From Sepioteuthis lessoniana (taxonomy: Eukaryota > Mollusca > Cephalopoda > Myopsida > Loliginidae), in the NCBI GenBank assembly GCA_963585895.1, contig OY757915.1, positions 95,839,184 to 95,903,183 on the forward strand: a DNA stretch of 64,000 nucleotides. The letters run 5' to 3'. The notes under the pieces were generated by a model. The model searched no databases, was not told the origin of the DNA, and was given only the letters and a program-made list of their open reading frames with translations. Positions 54,518 to 64,000 of the stretch are shown one piece after another (position 1 is the stretch's first letter; the number at the start of each line of letters is the position of its first letter). Both the position numbers and the translations under genes were made by a program.

Positions 54518-56794
54518 ATGGAGGGTTCTACCTCCCAAAAAAATGATGATGACAAAACTAAACCCTCGCAAGAATCCTCACAAGAGAGTTTAATAGGAGC
54601 GAATTGGCCATTGCTGCCGGTCCCCGCTGATTCTCAAAGAACAATACTGGACACTACTCAAGACAGCCCAATACAGCTGGCCCAAAAGAGCCCCACACCT
54701 TGGAAGGGCCAGCAGAGGGGACCTGCCGACTACGAAAGGGATAGGGTGGAGAAGTACGCGAAGTACTTCAAAGGGAACGAGATTCTGCTCATCCCTGAAT
54801 TGGAAAAAAAATTGACACCTAGGATCCTCTCGCTGGTCGTTTCGGATCTCAAAACCAAAAGGTTGGTGGGGCTGAAGAAGGAGACATTCGAGGAGTTATT
54901 GATGAAGGCGGGCATCCCATGCCAGTACTTCTGTCGCAAGAGTTTTGCGACGTGGGATGTCCTCCTTCCTACGGAAGACCAGGCTGCGAAGCTGGCAGCC
55001 AAGAACATAACAACCAGGTGCTTCAGGCTGCAGCCGGAATATAGGGGCACCCGTAGGCTCAACGTCACCATCTGCAACGTCCCGGCCTCCTTTACTGGGG
55101 AGGTTTTTGCGGCCTATTTAAGCTCCTACGGCCAAGTGGAGGAGTATAACCTCCTCAGATCCCCGGCCGGGACAGCCTACGGGGATTATGCCTTCTGGAT
55201 GTGCCTGACGAGGGATGGCTTCAAAGCCATCCCCGAGATTCTAATCAGCGGGGACAGACAGATGATAGTGATGGTGGAGGGGCGGAGACCGAGGTGTTGG
55301 TCCTGCAAAGAGATTGGCCACATCTCGAAGTTCTGCCCCGAGAAACCAGAGAATGCTGCAACAGCAGCAGCAGCGACAGCAACAACAACAACAGTTTCAA
55401 CAGCCACCACCACCACCACCAGTAAGACAGCCGAGACTCAGGACCCGAGTCAGGGCCAGCCCAAAACAAATGACAAAGAGGGCTGGTCCGAGGTGACACG
55501 GAAGAGGAGGGGTTCCCCCAAACAAGGGGAAAAAAGTTTAATGGCATCCCCACCTCAAAACCAAACCAAAACGCCTGAACCAGCAGCAGCAACAACACAA
55601 GAAAAAGCAACAACGCCAACAACAAAGAAAGGGCCACAGACCCCAACAACAAAGACAACAGCAACATCAACAACACCAGTATCACCCACATTGGCAAAAA
55701 AGAAAAAGGGGAAAAAAAACAAGGAAGACCATGAAAGTATGGAAACGACTACAAACCTGAAAAGAAGACGAGACAGCGGGGAGGGGGCTGCCAAAAAAGT
55801 GTGTGCAGGACCTTCCAGCACCGATGACCCATTAGAAGGGCCTTCAAATGCATACCCCCAAAAGCAGACTCTTCCCCAACAAGTTCCAATGCAAGCACCA
55901 CTCATGGCTCCTCTTCCACCACTCTCCTTACCACCACCTCCCCTACCACTTCCGCCAATGTTCCCTTCTCAACATTGCATTCCTCAGAATGCCCCCCCTG
56001 AGTCGCCACAACCCCCACAATATTTACAACCCCCATTACCACCACCACAATCACCACAACCTCCCCTACCAACAGAAACACCCCCATTTCATCCACAGTT
56101 GAAAAACTTTCGCAGACATCAAATTGTGCATACAAGGAGAGCACAATCTCTCGAAAGACCATCCCCCCAAAAATTACCCAGGTCACTCTCATTACCATCC
56201 CTGAGTCCGATCTCTTCCCCGGAACTCTTTCCGGAACGGACTCCCATTCCAACAAACCCCCAGACCACATCATCCCAACATGAAAAAGAGGCGGCAAACA
56301 GTGCCGATACAGAGAAAGATCAGCAACTGAAAGCAAAACATTTATGCACCGTTGGTGCAGAAGCAGTAACGGACCATCAACTTAAAAAGATGTTAAAACC
56401 GTTACTGCAACTGGAAAAAATTGGAAAAAAAAAAGTAAACAATCCATTTAATTTTAAGGGTGCAGCCATGGTGACCACTTTCATCAATTCAGCTGGTGAC
56501 CGTACTAAGGGCGTATGGAAGTTCTTGGATACGGTCTGCCAGACCGACACGGGTGTAAAGTTGGCGGAATTGGAGCACTCTTCCTTGAAAAGATGCTTGC
56601 CTTTTTGCTCAGGGAGGGTCCCTATTTTAGTTCACCCCTCCTTCTATAGAGCACTAAAAGTACGGTTCCCGCTGGATGTCGGCGGAGTGTCTAGGGATGG
56701 CCGAGTAAACACTGAGCTCGGCACCGGCTCTCTGAGACAAGCCGTTGGCATCCTCACCCCTGGGGATTTCCGGCCCATAGTCGACACTGACTAA
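54518..56794 (+). CDS. LINE ORF1: RNA-binding protein with CCHC knuckle
   Basis: The frame is open from 54401; the first ATG in a plausible protein start is at 54518 (MEGSTSQKNDDDKTKPSQ...), giving 758 residues. Order: acidic/Ser-rich N-terminus; a globular part (YAKYFKGNEILLIPELEKKL, then CRKSFATWDVLLPTEDQAAK and RLNVTICNVPASFTGEVFAA) that looks like tandem RRM-type folds; the zinc knuckle CWSCKEIGHISKFC (CX2CX4HX4C); low-complexity Thr/Ala/Gln-, Lys- and Pro-rich regions; and a conserved-looking C-terminal block (PFNFKGAAMVTTFINSAGDR, then HPSFYRALKVRF). By analogy with other L1/Tx1 ORF1 proteins it coats element RNA in the RNP. The stop is 14 nt before the ORF2 ATG. Confidence 0.85.
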   Translation: MEGSTSQKNDDDKTKPSQESSQESLIGANWPLLPVPADSQRTILDTTQDSPIQLAQKSPTPWKGQQRGPADYERDRVEKYAKYFKGNEILLIPELEKKLTPRILSLVVSDLKTKRLVGLKKETFEELLMKAGIPCQYFCRKSFATWDVLLPTEDQAAKLAAKNITTRCFRLQPEYRGTRRLNVTICNVPASFTGEVFAAYLSSYGQVEEYNLLRSPAGTAYGDYAFWMCLTRDGFKAIPEILISGDRQMIVMVEGRRPRCWSCKEIGHISKFCPEKPENAATAAAATATTTTVSTATTTTTSKTAETQDPSQGQPKTNDKEGWSEVTRKRRGSPKQGEKSLMASPPQNQTKTPEPAAATTQEKATTPTTKKGPQTPTTKTTATSTTPVSPTLAKKKKGKKNKEDHESMETTTNLKRRRDSGEGAAKKVCAGPSSTDDPLEGPSNAYPQKQTLPQQVPMQAPLMAPLPPLSLPPPPLPLPPMFPSQHCIPQNAPPESPQPPQYLQPPLPPPQSPQPPLPTETPPFHPQLKNFRRHQIVHTRRAQSLERPSPQKLPRSLSLPSLSPISSPELFPERTPIPTNPQTTSSQHEKEAANSADTEKDQQLKAKHLCTVGAEAVTDHQLKKMLKPLLQLEKIGKKKVNNPFNFKGAAMVTTFINSAGDRTKGVWKFLDTVCQTDTGVKLAELEHSSLKRCLPFCSGRVPILVHPSFYRALKVRFPLDVGGVSRDGRVNTELGTGSLRQAVGILTPGDFRPIVDTD

Positions 56795-56808
56795 GGTAAG
56801 TGGGATTG

Positions 56809-57786
56809 ATGTCTTTAAACATTGCCAGTTTGAATGTGAGGGGACTGAGGGATTCAAGCAAGTGTGCGCGCTTGCTTGGTGAACTCAGGAACCTCTGTGT
56901 AGATGTTGCTGCAGTGCAGGAGACCCACTTCACTTGCGATGCCGACTGTCGGGTGCTGGAAAACGACTTTAACGTTTTCTCAGCATACGGCAGCCGCATC
57001 AGCGCTGGGGTCTCTTTGCTAGTTGGACGCAGCCTTGATGCCGATGTTGACGTTGTTTTTGCAGGTGACGGGGGCCGGCTGGTTGTGGCCGATGTTGCCG
57101 TGAAAAGTTTCAAGTTTCGTCTGGTTGCGGTTTATGCGCCCAATATCGCTGCGGAGAGGGTTTCCTTTTTTCGTCGGTTGGCCTCGTTCCTGGACGATAC
57201 GAAGTGGCTAGTCTTAATGGGTGATTGGAATGCGATCCTTGATCCCAAGATAGATAAGGTCGGTCGGGGAGCTAGTAGTGCGGGAAGGTGTGAGAGCAGC
57301 CTTGTCGGCTTCGTGACTCGTCACGACCTCGTCGACAGGTTTCGTCTTGATCACCCAGGAAGGGAGATGTGGACGTGGCTAGATAGCTCGCCCTCTGCCA
57401 AATTAGGTTCCTACTTGGACAGAGTGTTAGTGAGAAGAGCTGACATTGATTTTGTTAGTTGTCCCACGTTCCACTTGATAGCGTGGACTGACCATAAACT
57501 CATTAGAGTCAGTCTGCGGTTAGTTAATAGACCTCGTCTAGCCGGCTACTGGAAGTTCAATACCTCCTTACTGGAGATACGGGACTTCCGGGACTGGCTG
57601 GAATCCCTAATTCAGCGGGCGTTAGTGGGGGCGGTTACCGGGAATAGGTGGTGGGTTTCTCTTAAGCATAGAATTAGAGATTTCGCCACCAAGTACGGTC
57701 GACAGCTCAACTTAGATAGGACCGCGGAGGCGAAAACTATAGATGATAAACTTTCCCGGGCGGTGGCTGGGGGGGGGACTCCCTAG
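56809..57786 (+). CDS. LINE ORF2, endonuclease part
   Basis: From the ATG at 56809 (MSLNIASLNVRGLRDSSKCA). An apurinic/apyrimidinic-type endonuclease with its hallmarks: N in SLNVRGL, E in AAVQETHF, Y in VAVYAPN, the GDWNAILDP block, SYLDRVLV, and the final TDHKLI histidine. It nicks the target so the RT can prime there. A post-endonuclease segment follows (AGYWKFNTSLLEIRDFRDWL). The frame terminates at 57786 because of a run of nine G at 57769-57777; the continuation lies in the frame starting at 57780. Confidence 0.9.
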   Translation: MSLNIASLNVRGLRDSSKCARLLGELRNLCVDVAAVQETHFTCDADCRVLENDFNVFSAYGSRISAGVSLLVGRSLDADVDVVFAGDGGRLVVADVAVKSFKFRLVAVYAPNIAAERVSFFRRLASFLDDTKWLVLMGDWNAILDPKIDKVGRGASSAGRCESSLVGFVTRHDLVDRFRLDHPGREMWTWLDSSPSAKLGSYLDRVLVRRADIDFVSCPTFHLIAWTDHKLIRVSLRLVNRPRLAGYWKFNTSLLEIRDFRDWLESLIQRALVGAVTGNRWWVSLKHRIRDFATKYGRQLNLDRTAEAKTIDDKLSRAVAGGGTP

Positions 57787-59387
57787 GTGTAGAGCTAGCT
57801 AGGAGGGACCTTGAGCGTGAGAGTAGCGAGCGCTACAAGGGATCAGTAGTTAGATCTAGGCTAAAAAGAGTTCTCAACGAAGCTGTGAAATCGAACGCGA
57901 CTGCGCGTGAAGAAGAAGTGCGAAGGTTCCCCGATCGGTACATCGCATCTGTCAAGACCCCGGACGGGCATCTGCTGCGATCAGGTCGTGAGATACGTGA
58001 CGCCTTTCGTGCGCACTTTCGGGATCGCTTTGCCCGCTGCACTGATCTCCCGCTTCGGGAGTTTCGTAGCTATCTGGCCGACTTCCCCCGTCTTGGGGCG
58101 GCTGAAGCGGCTAGCTGCGAGGGTGTGGTTACTGAATGCGAAGTCCGTGATGCGTTGAAGCAGGTCGGCCTCAACAAGTCGCCGGGACTAGATGGTTTGC
58201 CGTACGAAGTGTACTTGAGGATGTCGCACATGTTTGTGCCTATTCTGACGGATATGTTCAACCATTGGTTCGCCCAGGGAGCCATCCCTGGTAGCGTTAC
58301 CAAGGGCGTGATCACATTGCTGAAGAAAGGTGGCAGGCATGTTTGGGAGGGTTTAGATGACTACAGGCCCATAACTCTGCTTAACACAGAGTTAAAGATT
58401 CTGGCCCGGGTCTTAGCGAATCGTTTACAGCTTGTCATTAGCGATCTGATCGGCCCCGAGCAGGTCTTTGCTGTGAAGGGAAGATCGATCCAGGACAACC
58501 TGCACTTGATTCGCGAGGTCCTAGAGGGGATAAAAGATGACACCGAATCCGCGCTGATCAGTTTAGATCAGTCCAAGGCCTTCGAAGCACTGTTTGTCCG
58601 CGAGTGCCGAAAGGCCCTTCGTAACCTTCTTGGGTCCAGTGACCTTTCATGGCCTCGGAAGGAGCTGTATCGGGAATTAGTGGTGGGTTCCGCTTCTGAT
58701 CCTCTCAGCGAGCAGCACGGCTGGACGGCGGAGGAGATCCGCTCTCACTGGAATTGGGCGCCAGGATCGAGCTTCTTGAACAACTCCGAGTTCTCGCTCA
58801 CCTGGCGACTTGTTCGGAATGCGTTATCCCTTCGTGGCTTGAACTTCAAGGCGGGCCTGGCAGACATGCCTGATTGCCCTCGCTGCGGCAGTGGTTTGGA
58901 AGAAACGGCTGAGCACGCCTTCTACTACTGCGAGCGAGTTCGCCCGTTTTGGGATCACGTCGGGGAGTGGACTGCTCGCATTGAACCCAAACAGCTTGTG
59001 CTGCTCGACGTTGGTTACGTCGTAGACAACGTTCTTCCTCCGTTTCACGGTGAGAAGCGTGTGGTGTTTCTCGCGATCCTAGCTGTAGCCCGAATGGTGA
59101 TTTGGACGACGCGAAACAAGGGATTGTATGACGATGCAAACTTTTCTCATCGTGATCTGGTTTTGTATTTTCGGCATCAGCTGAGGGTCAAAATCAGATG
59201 CGATAGAAAACGCTTGGATCGCATAACATTCAGCAAAAGGTGGGTGACTGCAGCGAGCTTGGTCGTACGAAAGGGGGCAATGTTGGAGTCATCCTTCCCG
59301 CCTCTGCCTACCCATGGCGTCTATGGTACGGGTCCTTTTGCTTTGTTTTGTTTTTTCCCTTGCAACCTAGTTAGCAGTATGTTGTGA
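57780..59387 (+). pseudogene. LINE ORF2, RT with palm deleted, and C-terminus
   Basis: Joined to the endonuclease part only by the G-run frameshift. It reads SLGVELARRDLERESSERYK and so on; fingers KSPGLDGLPYEVYL, DDYRPITLLNTELKILARVL and GRSIQDNLHLIREVLEG; then motif A SLDQSKAFE (near 58560-58586) with its catalytic Asp. Directly after this the sequence jumps to ALFVRECRKALRNLLGSSDL, a region that normally lies several hundred residues later. RT motifs B to E, including the xADD box, are absent, yet the frame stays open to 59387. The C-terminal zinc-binding motif CPRCGSGLEETAEHAFYYC is intact. The product could not reverse transcribe. Confidence 0.9.
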
Positions 59388-59497
59388 GTCATTGTCCCCG
59401 TCATTTAGTCGCTAGCACTCAAGATCTTCCCCAACCCCATTATTTTTGTACCTCAACCTGTATCCCAGTCCGCTTTTTGAAGATCTTGTACATTCAT

Positions 59498-59531
<34 letters not shown>

Positions 59532-60040
59532 AAATTACCCACTTCTATCGACCCATGCCGAGCCCGACCCTTTTAATTCTTTTATCCCTGTAGAGTAGGA
59601 ACCCCACCCCACCTAGGGTAGGTCCGGCTTGTTTCCGGTATTTTCGACCCGGAAAACAGTCGACTTCCAATTTTATAGACAGGGGGGATGGGAGGGAAAC
59701 CAAACGGGGAATTTTTTTCCTTGTTTTTTCGTATATATATGTTTTTTCGGGGTTTTTTCTCCCATTCCCAGCATATCCATCAAAAATCATACATTGTAAA
59801 TAAAATCATGCATAAGTTTCGGGTTTTAAGTAGGAATTTTTCATAGAGCAAATGCGGTATTTTGGTGGTTGCTGCATGCATGGCGATGGACGAGTGATTA
59901 TATATTGTATTGTTGAGTGGGTCGGCGAGTGTGGCTGGCTGGGTTCCCCATGGAAAGTATAGTTAAAGCATGACCGCTCCCTTCCCCTCCCCCAAAACCA
60001 CAAGGCCTCGTGCCTTCTTGTATTCATTACAAGAAATAAA
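59388..60040 (+). other. LINE 3' UTR with internal poly(A) run
   Basis: Non-coding. A28 run at 59502-59529; aaataaaatc near 59797 and aaataaa at the 3' boundary, directly followed by the target duplication. The poly(A) may mark an earlier 3' end. Confidence 0.65.
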
Positions 60041-60058
60041 GTTGAGTTAACTCCAGCC
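60041..60058. repeat. Target-site duplication of the LINE, right
   Basis: gttgagttaactccagcc, the partner of 54098-54115. Confidence 0.8.
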
Positions 60059-60480
60059 TCAGTTAACTGTGTTTGACTCAGGGCACAGATCTGGCTGAAT
60101 GCTGGCTGGTTAACTCACCATTTCTTCCGGCTTCAGGGGGCCATCCCCCCAGGCTTTTGCCCCCTTAGTGTGTGTGGGGGGGTATTGCCTGGCGCCTGAA
60201 GCATCCCACTTAAGGGGAATGCTGACGGGCCCAAAGGTATTTTTGGTATTGCCAGATGCGTGTTGGCTTCAGCCCTGCGACTGGACCCACCTTAAAATCG
60301 GCTTTGTGCCATACTTTTCCGGTGGTGGGACAGAAAACAAATACCTGAGTTAACTGCAGCCTAACACTTTGGCAGTCAGACTGACATTCAAAACTCTTTT
60401 ACCTATGCTGTATTTATACTTTCGTTTGATATACTTGTTTCACGTAAACCCGAGTTCGTATCTTTCTTCCGGACCTTTTA
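60059..60480. other. GC-rich patch of unknown nature
   Basis: GC-rich, with C and G homopolymer runs (60137-60185) and repeated gttaact words; tgagttaactgcagccta at 60345-60362 partly repeats the LINE target sequence. No coding domain. It could be part of the repeat into which the LINE inserted. Confidence 0.45.
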
Positions 60481-61480
60481 CTGGTCCACAACAATGATAA
60501 AATCAAGAAAATACTTGAAAATAATCAAGGGTAAGAGATCTGAGGACATGGAAGACATTAGAAGAAATGCAACAAAACAGCTTCACATGATATGAAAAGA
60601 GACAGGAGAATTTTTTTTCAAGAAAAAAAAAAAAAACAATAATAAAAAGAATAAGTTCACAGTCAATATCAACACTATTTTTGCTTCTTCATTTAGGAAT
60701 TTCTTGTTCAACAACAACTATTTAATTTTTTTTCAACTACTGCCAATAAATAATATAAGATATCTAACTTCTTTTCTGCTAAACTCATTAATATATAATC
60801 CTATTCATAGACCATTAACCAATAACCAATATAAAAAAACCTCAAATTTTTCTATTAGAACACAAATACTTCTTTTAATTCAGGTAGTAATACTTCCCAT
60901 CGATCAGGGGGTGAGGGTTTTTATCAATAACCATTAGCCTGACCCTATCTACTATCTACATAGCTGGATTCTCACTGATAAAGAGTAATGAAACACAAGT
61001 CGACTCATAAATAATTTCTTTACTTTCTCTTTCTCTATTATTAACATTTCTCTTGTGTTTATCAGGCTGAGAGTAAAACAAGTAAATGTCGGTCAACTTT
61101 CCCAAACTTGAAAACCCATTAAAAAAAAATAAATACAGACTTCAACCTGAATTAACTCTTACTTCAGACATTTTTGTCTGTGCCTCCACCCCTCTTGACA
61201 TTGAACAAAAAAAAAAATCCCAGACCTCTAATTCAGATATTTAGAAACCATATTCCAACTGGACAATTATTTTCATCAATTTAAATCTTGCTCACTTGTT
61301 TGTAAGATTGTGTTTTAGAAGGATTTTTATTCCTGGCTCATTCATCTGTACCAACACCAGTCTTATATCAAATTCTGCATAAAGTCTATTGTGCTGCTTA
61401 TTTTTATTATTATTGTTGTTAAAGCTGAAAATTCAGCTTCACAAAAATAAGTTGAGGGAAATGGAAGTGCAAGTGAGAGT
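60481..61480. other. AT-rich DNA, nothing recognised
   Basis: No repeat family or coding signal that I can support. Confidence 0.5.
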
Positions 61481-62245
61481 TGAAAGTTTTGTAATATTTC
61501 AAGCTGCCAAGTTGAGTTTTTTTTCAGAATTTTAGAGATAATTTTTGACAACTTGTATCTCCATGTTATATTATTTATTTGATACAATTTGTTGTCAAAT
61601 CATTGCTGAATTATTTATTCTTTATTTTCATAAATAACATATGAGTAAAAGTAAAGTTGGCGACCTTCATCGAGGGCGACCAGAAGGCTTCCTTTTCAAT
61701 AGCTACAACACCAAGGTGTAGGGGAGGGCGCTACTCCTTTCCCATGATTGCTCCACTTTACCCTTGATACGTACCTTATATTTTCGAGTGTTAAACAAGA
61801 AGGTATAAAGTACCATTTTTAAAGTCTTTGGTATGACACAACCTGGGATCATTGGCGAACATTCTAACCACTAGATCAATGAGCCGGTAAACATTGTTTA
61901 TTATTTATTTCACACCTTTGATAATGAATGGTTAACAAATTGCAATTGGAGCCATTTTATGCTCCTTGTAAAAAAAAAAAAGACTGAGTGCAAATGCAGC
62001 TTCAAAAAAAGTTTGTGATGTGGAAAAAGGCTCAGGAACTATCAATGAACACATAGCACAAAATTGGTTCACTCATTTCACAGAAGGTAACACCAGTCTT
62101 AAAGACAAAACAAAGTCAGGGAGACCTTTTGTTGCAGAAGATAAGGCCTCAAGATATATAAAATTTTTCACATTTACAGAAATCACTACAAGCATTTTGG
62201 AGAATGACAACATTTTAGTTTTTCCTGTATTTTTTTTTAATTAAA
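61481..62245 (+). pseudogene. mariner-type transposon relic, copy 1, with SINE insertion
   Basis: The 5' end ttgtaatatttcaagctgcc is shared with copy 2 (62528). After an inserted family A SINE (61649-61888) comes a mariner-type N-terminal helix-turn-helix: AQNWFTHFTEGNTSLKDKTK and SGRPFVAEDKA (62050-62140). No DDE region follows before the frame ends. Confidence 0.7.
61649..61888 (-). repeat. SINE family A inside mariner copy 1
   Basis: Minus-strand copy from agttggcgaccttcatcgag to the head near ctagatcaatgagccggt. Confidence 0.85.
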
Positions 62246-62527
62246 ATTGTTCAAATCTTTATCTGTATAAGATTGTAAATAAGCAAAACATATTAACCCT
62301 TTCACTTTTTTGGGTGCGATAAGTGGCTTTCCATGTTTCCTGTGACATATCTGAAGGTCATATGTGACTCTCAAACTGCATTTGAAATAAATGATAAAAT
62401 CTTATGAAAACATGCAAGTAATTTGTCTTGAACATTGAAAGGGTTAAATAAATACTCCACTAAATTTTGGTTTTCAGAAATAAATATTATTTTATAAGTT
62501 GATTATAGCAGATAGACTAGGGTGAGT

Positions 62528-63141
62528 AAAAAATTTTGCAATATTTCAAGCTGCCAGGTTGAGTCAAAAGTTTTTCAGATTTTCACGGATGATTTTTGGC
62601 AAATTGTATATCCATATTATCTCCTTAATTTTATACAACTTGTTGTCCAATCAGTGCTAAGTTGCTTATTCTTTATTTTCATATATAACATATAAAAAGT
62701 AGAGTTGGCAACCATAGTCGAGGTCGACCCCAAAGCTTCTTTTTCATTAGTTACTATACCTTTAATAATGAGGGGTAAACAAATTGCAATTGGAACCATT
62801 TTATGCTACCTGTGAAAAAAGGATTGAGTGCAAAAGCAGCTTCAAAAAAAGTTTATGTCATGGAAGAAGGCTTAAGAACTGTTAATGAAAGTGTAGCACA
62901 AAACTGGTTTATATATTTCAAGAAAGGTGACACCAGTTTCAAGGAGACCTTGTGTTATGGAAGAAGACACATTACTTGAAATGGTTGAACAACAGCCAAG
63001 AACACACACTCATTCATTGTTAGAAGAACTTGGTTCTTCATAAAGCAACATCAATCAACACCTCTATAAGCTTGGCTTTTTGAACAGAAGCTGAAATATT
63101 TGAAATACTAAATAGCTTGAAATATTTCAAAACTTTTGAGT
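62528..63141 (+). pseudogene. mariner-type transposon relic, copy 2
   Basis: Left end ttgcaatatttcaagct (near 62539) and right end, reverse complement ttgaaatatttcaagct (about 63107-63125), are inverted repeats. Same layout as copy 1, with a remnant of the family A SINE (62697-62762). Coding remnants in broken frames: CSTKLVYIF-type helix-turn-helix and VQQQPRT/EELGSS-like words near 62980-63050. Confidence 0.7.
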
Positions 63142-63264
63142 CAACAAGTAGAATCTTTCGTAGTTGACTGCCCTCTCTCCAACCGAGTGAGGCCCTTTCA
63201 TGAACCATGAAGTGAGACTATTAATTAAACTGTCTTGAAATATTCCATCATACTTATACTTCAG

Positions 63265-63450
63265 TGAAATGGAATTGGCAACTTAAGTTCAAGTCCTAGA
63301 TAAGGCAATTTGCTTTTTATTTCATGTTAATACCCTTGGGAAAGACATGAATTCATCATTTCTCCCTTCAGCTATGAGTCAATAGTTGGGTAGACTGAGA
63401 TCATTAGCTTTGGTAAGGCAACTATTGTAGAAGAAAAAACTCAAATCAAG
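63265..63450 (+). repeat. SINE family C
   Basis: Diverged copy (aatggaattggcaacttaag, aagtcctagataagg, taatacccttgggaaag, agctatgagtcaatagttgg). Confidence 0.7.
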
Positions 63451-63451
63451 C

Positions 63452-63970
63452 CCACTTAGTTGTAGAATACCCTGACTGCACCTGTTAGAAGGGGTAAGAT
63501 CCCCCGCTACAACGAGCATCCTAGATATGACACTAAACAATCTGATGATGAGGCTCCAGTAATGCCAGAGCTTTGGGAAATGTAAAGTACCTCTTCATTA
63601 CCATTGCTCCCCAGTCCACTCTGGCCCAGAGTGGTAGCACCTGATAGGGTACTATCTATGAGTCAAATAGAACTGTTTGACATCTAAACTGTATGCAAGA
63701 AAATGATTTATGTTAAATTGAATTGTTAGAAATAGAACTGTTTGACCATTCAACAGCATGTAAACAAATGACTGATGTTTAATCATTACTATTACATAGC
63801 AATCCTTGAAACCATTTAACTGTGTGCAAACAAATGATTAATAGTAAATGGAATTATTCATATTAGATAACAATACTTGAAATCATTTAACTGAGTGCAA
63901 AAAAAAATGAGCTCAGACTCATTTAAAAATGTTATCAATAAAATGTGTTTAAAAATCATATATACATATA
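63452..63970 (+). repeat. Dispersed repeat family E, long copy
   Basis: Core (aggggtaagatcccc, ctttgggaaatgtaaagtac, actctggcccagagtggtag) followed by four or five degenerate units of about 60 bp (accatttaactgtgtgcaaa type), like the copy at 17406. Confidence 0.75.
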
Positions 63971-63974
63971 TAAG

Positions 63975-64000
63975 TAAGTTGGCAACCGTGGTCGAGGGTG
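63975..64000 (-). repeat. SINE family A, runs off the window
   Basis: agttggcaaccgtggtcgag is the reversed 3' end of family A; the rest lies beyond 64000. Confidence 0.7.

Larger units (their letters stand above)
54116..60040 (+). mobile_element. L1/Tx1-type LINE, near full length, internally deleted
   Basis: A 5.9-kb element with a 5' UTR of about 400 bp, an ORF1 with a CCHC zinc knuckle, an ORF2 with an AP-like endonuclease, partial RT and a C-terminal zinc-binding motif, and a 3' UTR ending ...aagaaataaa. It is bounded by an 18-bp perfect duplication. GC content is much higher than the surroundings. An internal A28 run lies at 59502-59529. It is recent by appearance (long intact frames) but defective: one frameshift and one RT deletion in ORF2. 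Confidence 0.85.

Noticed and set aside
55245-56336. Long minus-strand frames opposite LINE ORF1
   Set aside because: Shadow frames caused by the Pro/Thr/Gln-rich coding repeats of ORF1 on the plus strand.
56754-57113. Minus-strand 119-codon frame
   Set aside because: Antisense to the LINE endonuclease, which has clear family motifs.

Overview
This is animal nuclear DNA: AT-rich, almost entirely intronic or intergenic, and packed with layered transposable elements. I see no prokaryotic operon, no CRISPR array, and no rRNA or stand-alone tRNA gene. The mixture (tRNA-derived SINEs, Tc1/mariner relics, an L1/Tx1-type LINE, Ty3-type and other LTR elements, a hammerhead-like ribozyme) fits a large invertebrate genome. 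A lophotrochozoan such as a mollusc, perhaps a cephalopod, is my guess; nothing here proves it.

The only host gene I can support is a scattered one on the minus strand. Five exon-like blocks have splice signals: 40683-40904 (Cys-rich, galactose/rhamnose-binding-lectin-like), 40425-40481 (short linker), 29843-30169 (CUB-like), 19183-19299 (Cys-rich, unrecognised) and 11999-12074 (a transmembrane helix). The first four are phase 1-1 and their lengths are multiples of three; the last is phase 1-2. Together they suggest a type I membrane protein with a mosaic ectodomain whose introns of about 7-11 kb are filled with mobile DNA. Its 5' end lies beyond the clear exons.

Layout. 1-12 kb: Tc1 relic, MITE, SINEs, LINE relic. 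12-22 kb: TM exon, SINEs, hammerhead-like motif next to an (AT)n tract, Cys-rich exon. 22.4-29.7 kb: a degenerate minus-strand LINE split by a 3.8-kb non-autonomous LTR retrotransposon with 581-bp LTRs and a 4-bp target duplication. 30-40 kb: CUB exon, composite repeats, a solo LTR of a related family nested in a SINE, inverted repeats, and an old copy of the LINE found at 54-60 kb. 40.4-46.8 kb: two host exons, then a broken Ty3/gypsy element whose RNase H segment has expanded into 38 in-frame tandem copies of an 87-bp unit. 47-54 kb: a large inverted repeat and SINEs. 54.1-60.0 kb: a nearly complete L1/Tx1-type LINE with an 18-bp target duplication, a frameshift and an in-frame deletion of the reverse-transcriptase palm. 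60-64 kb: GC-rich patch, a duplicated mariner relic, repeats.

The most unusual structures are the RNase H-derived tandem array with its higher-order pattern and the minus-strand hammerhead-like fold at 16212-16273. Repeat-family letters A to E are my own labels; I could not search databases, so family assignments rest on motifs read by eye.
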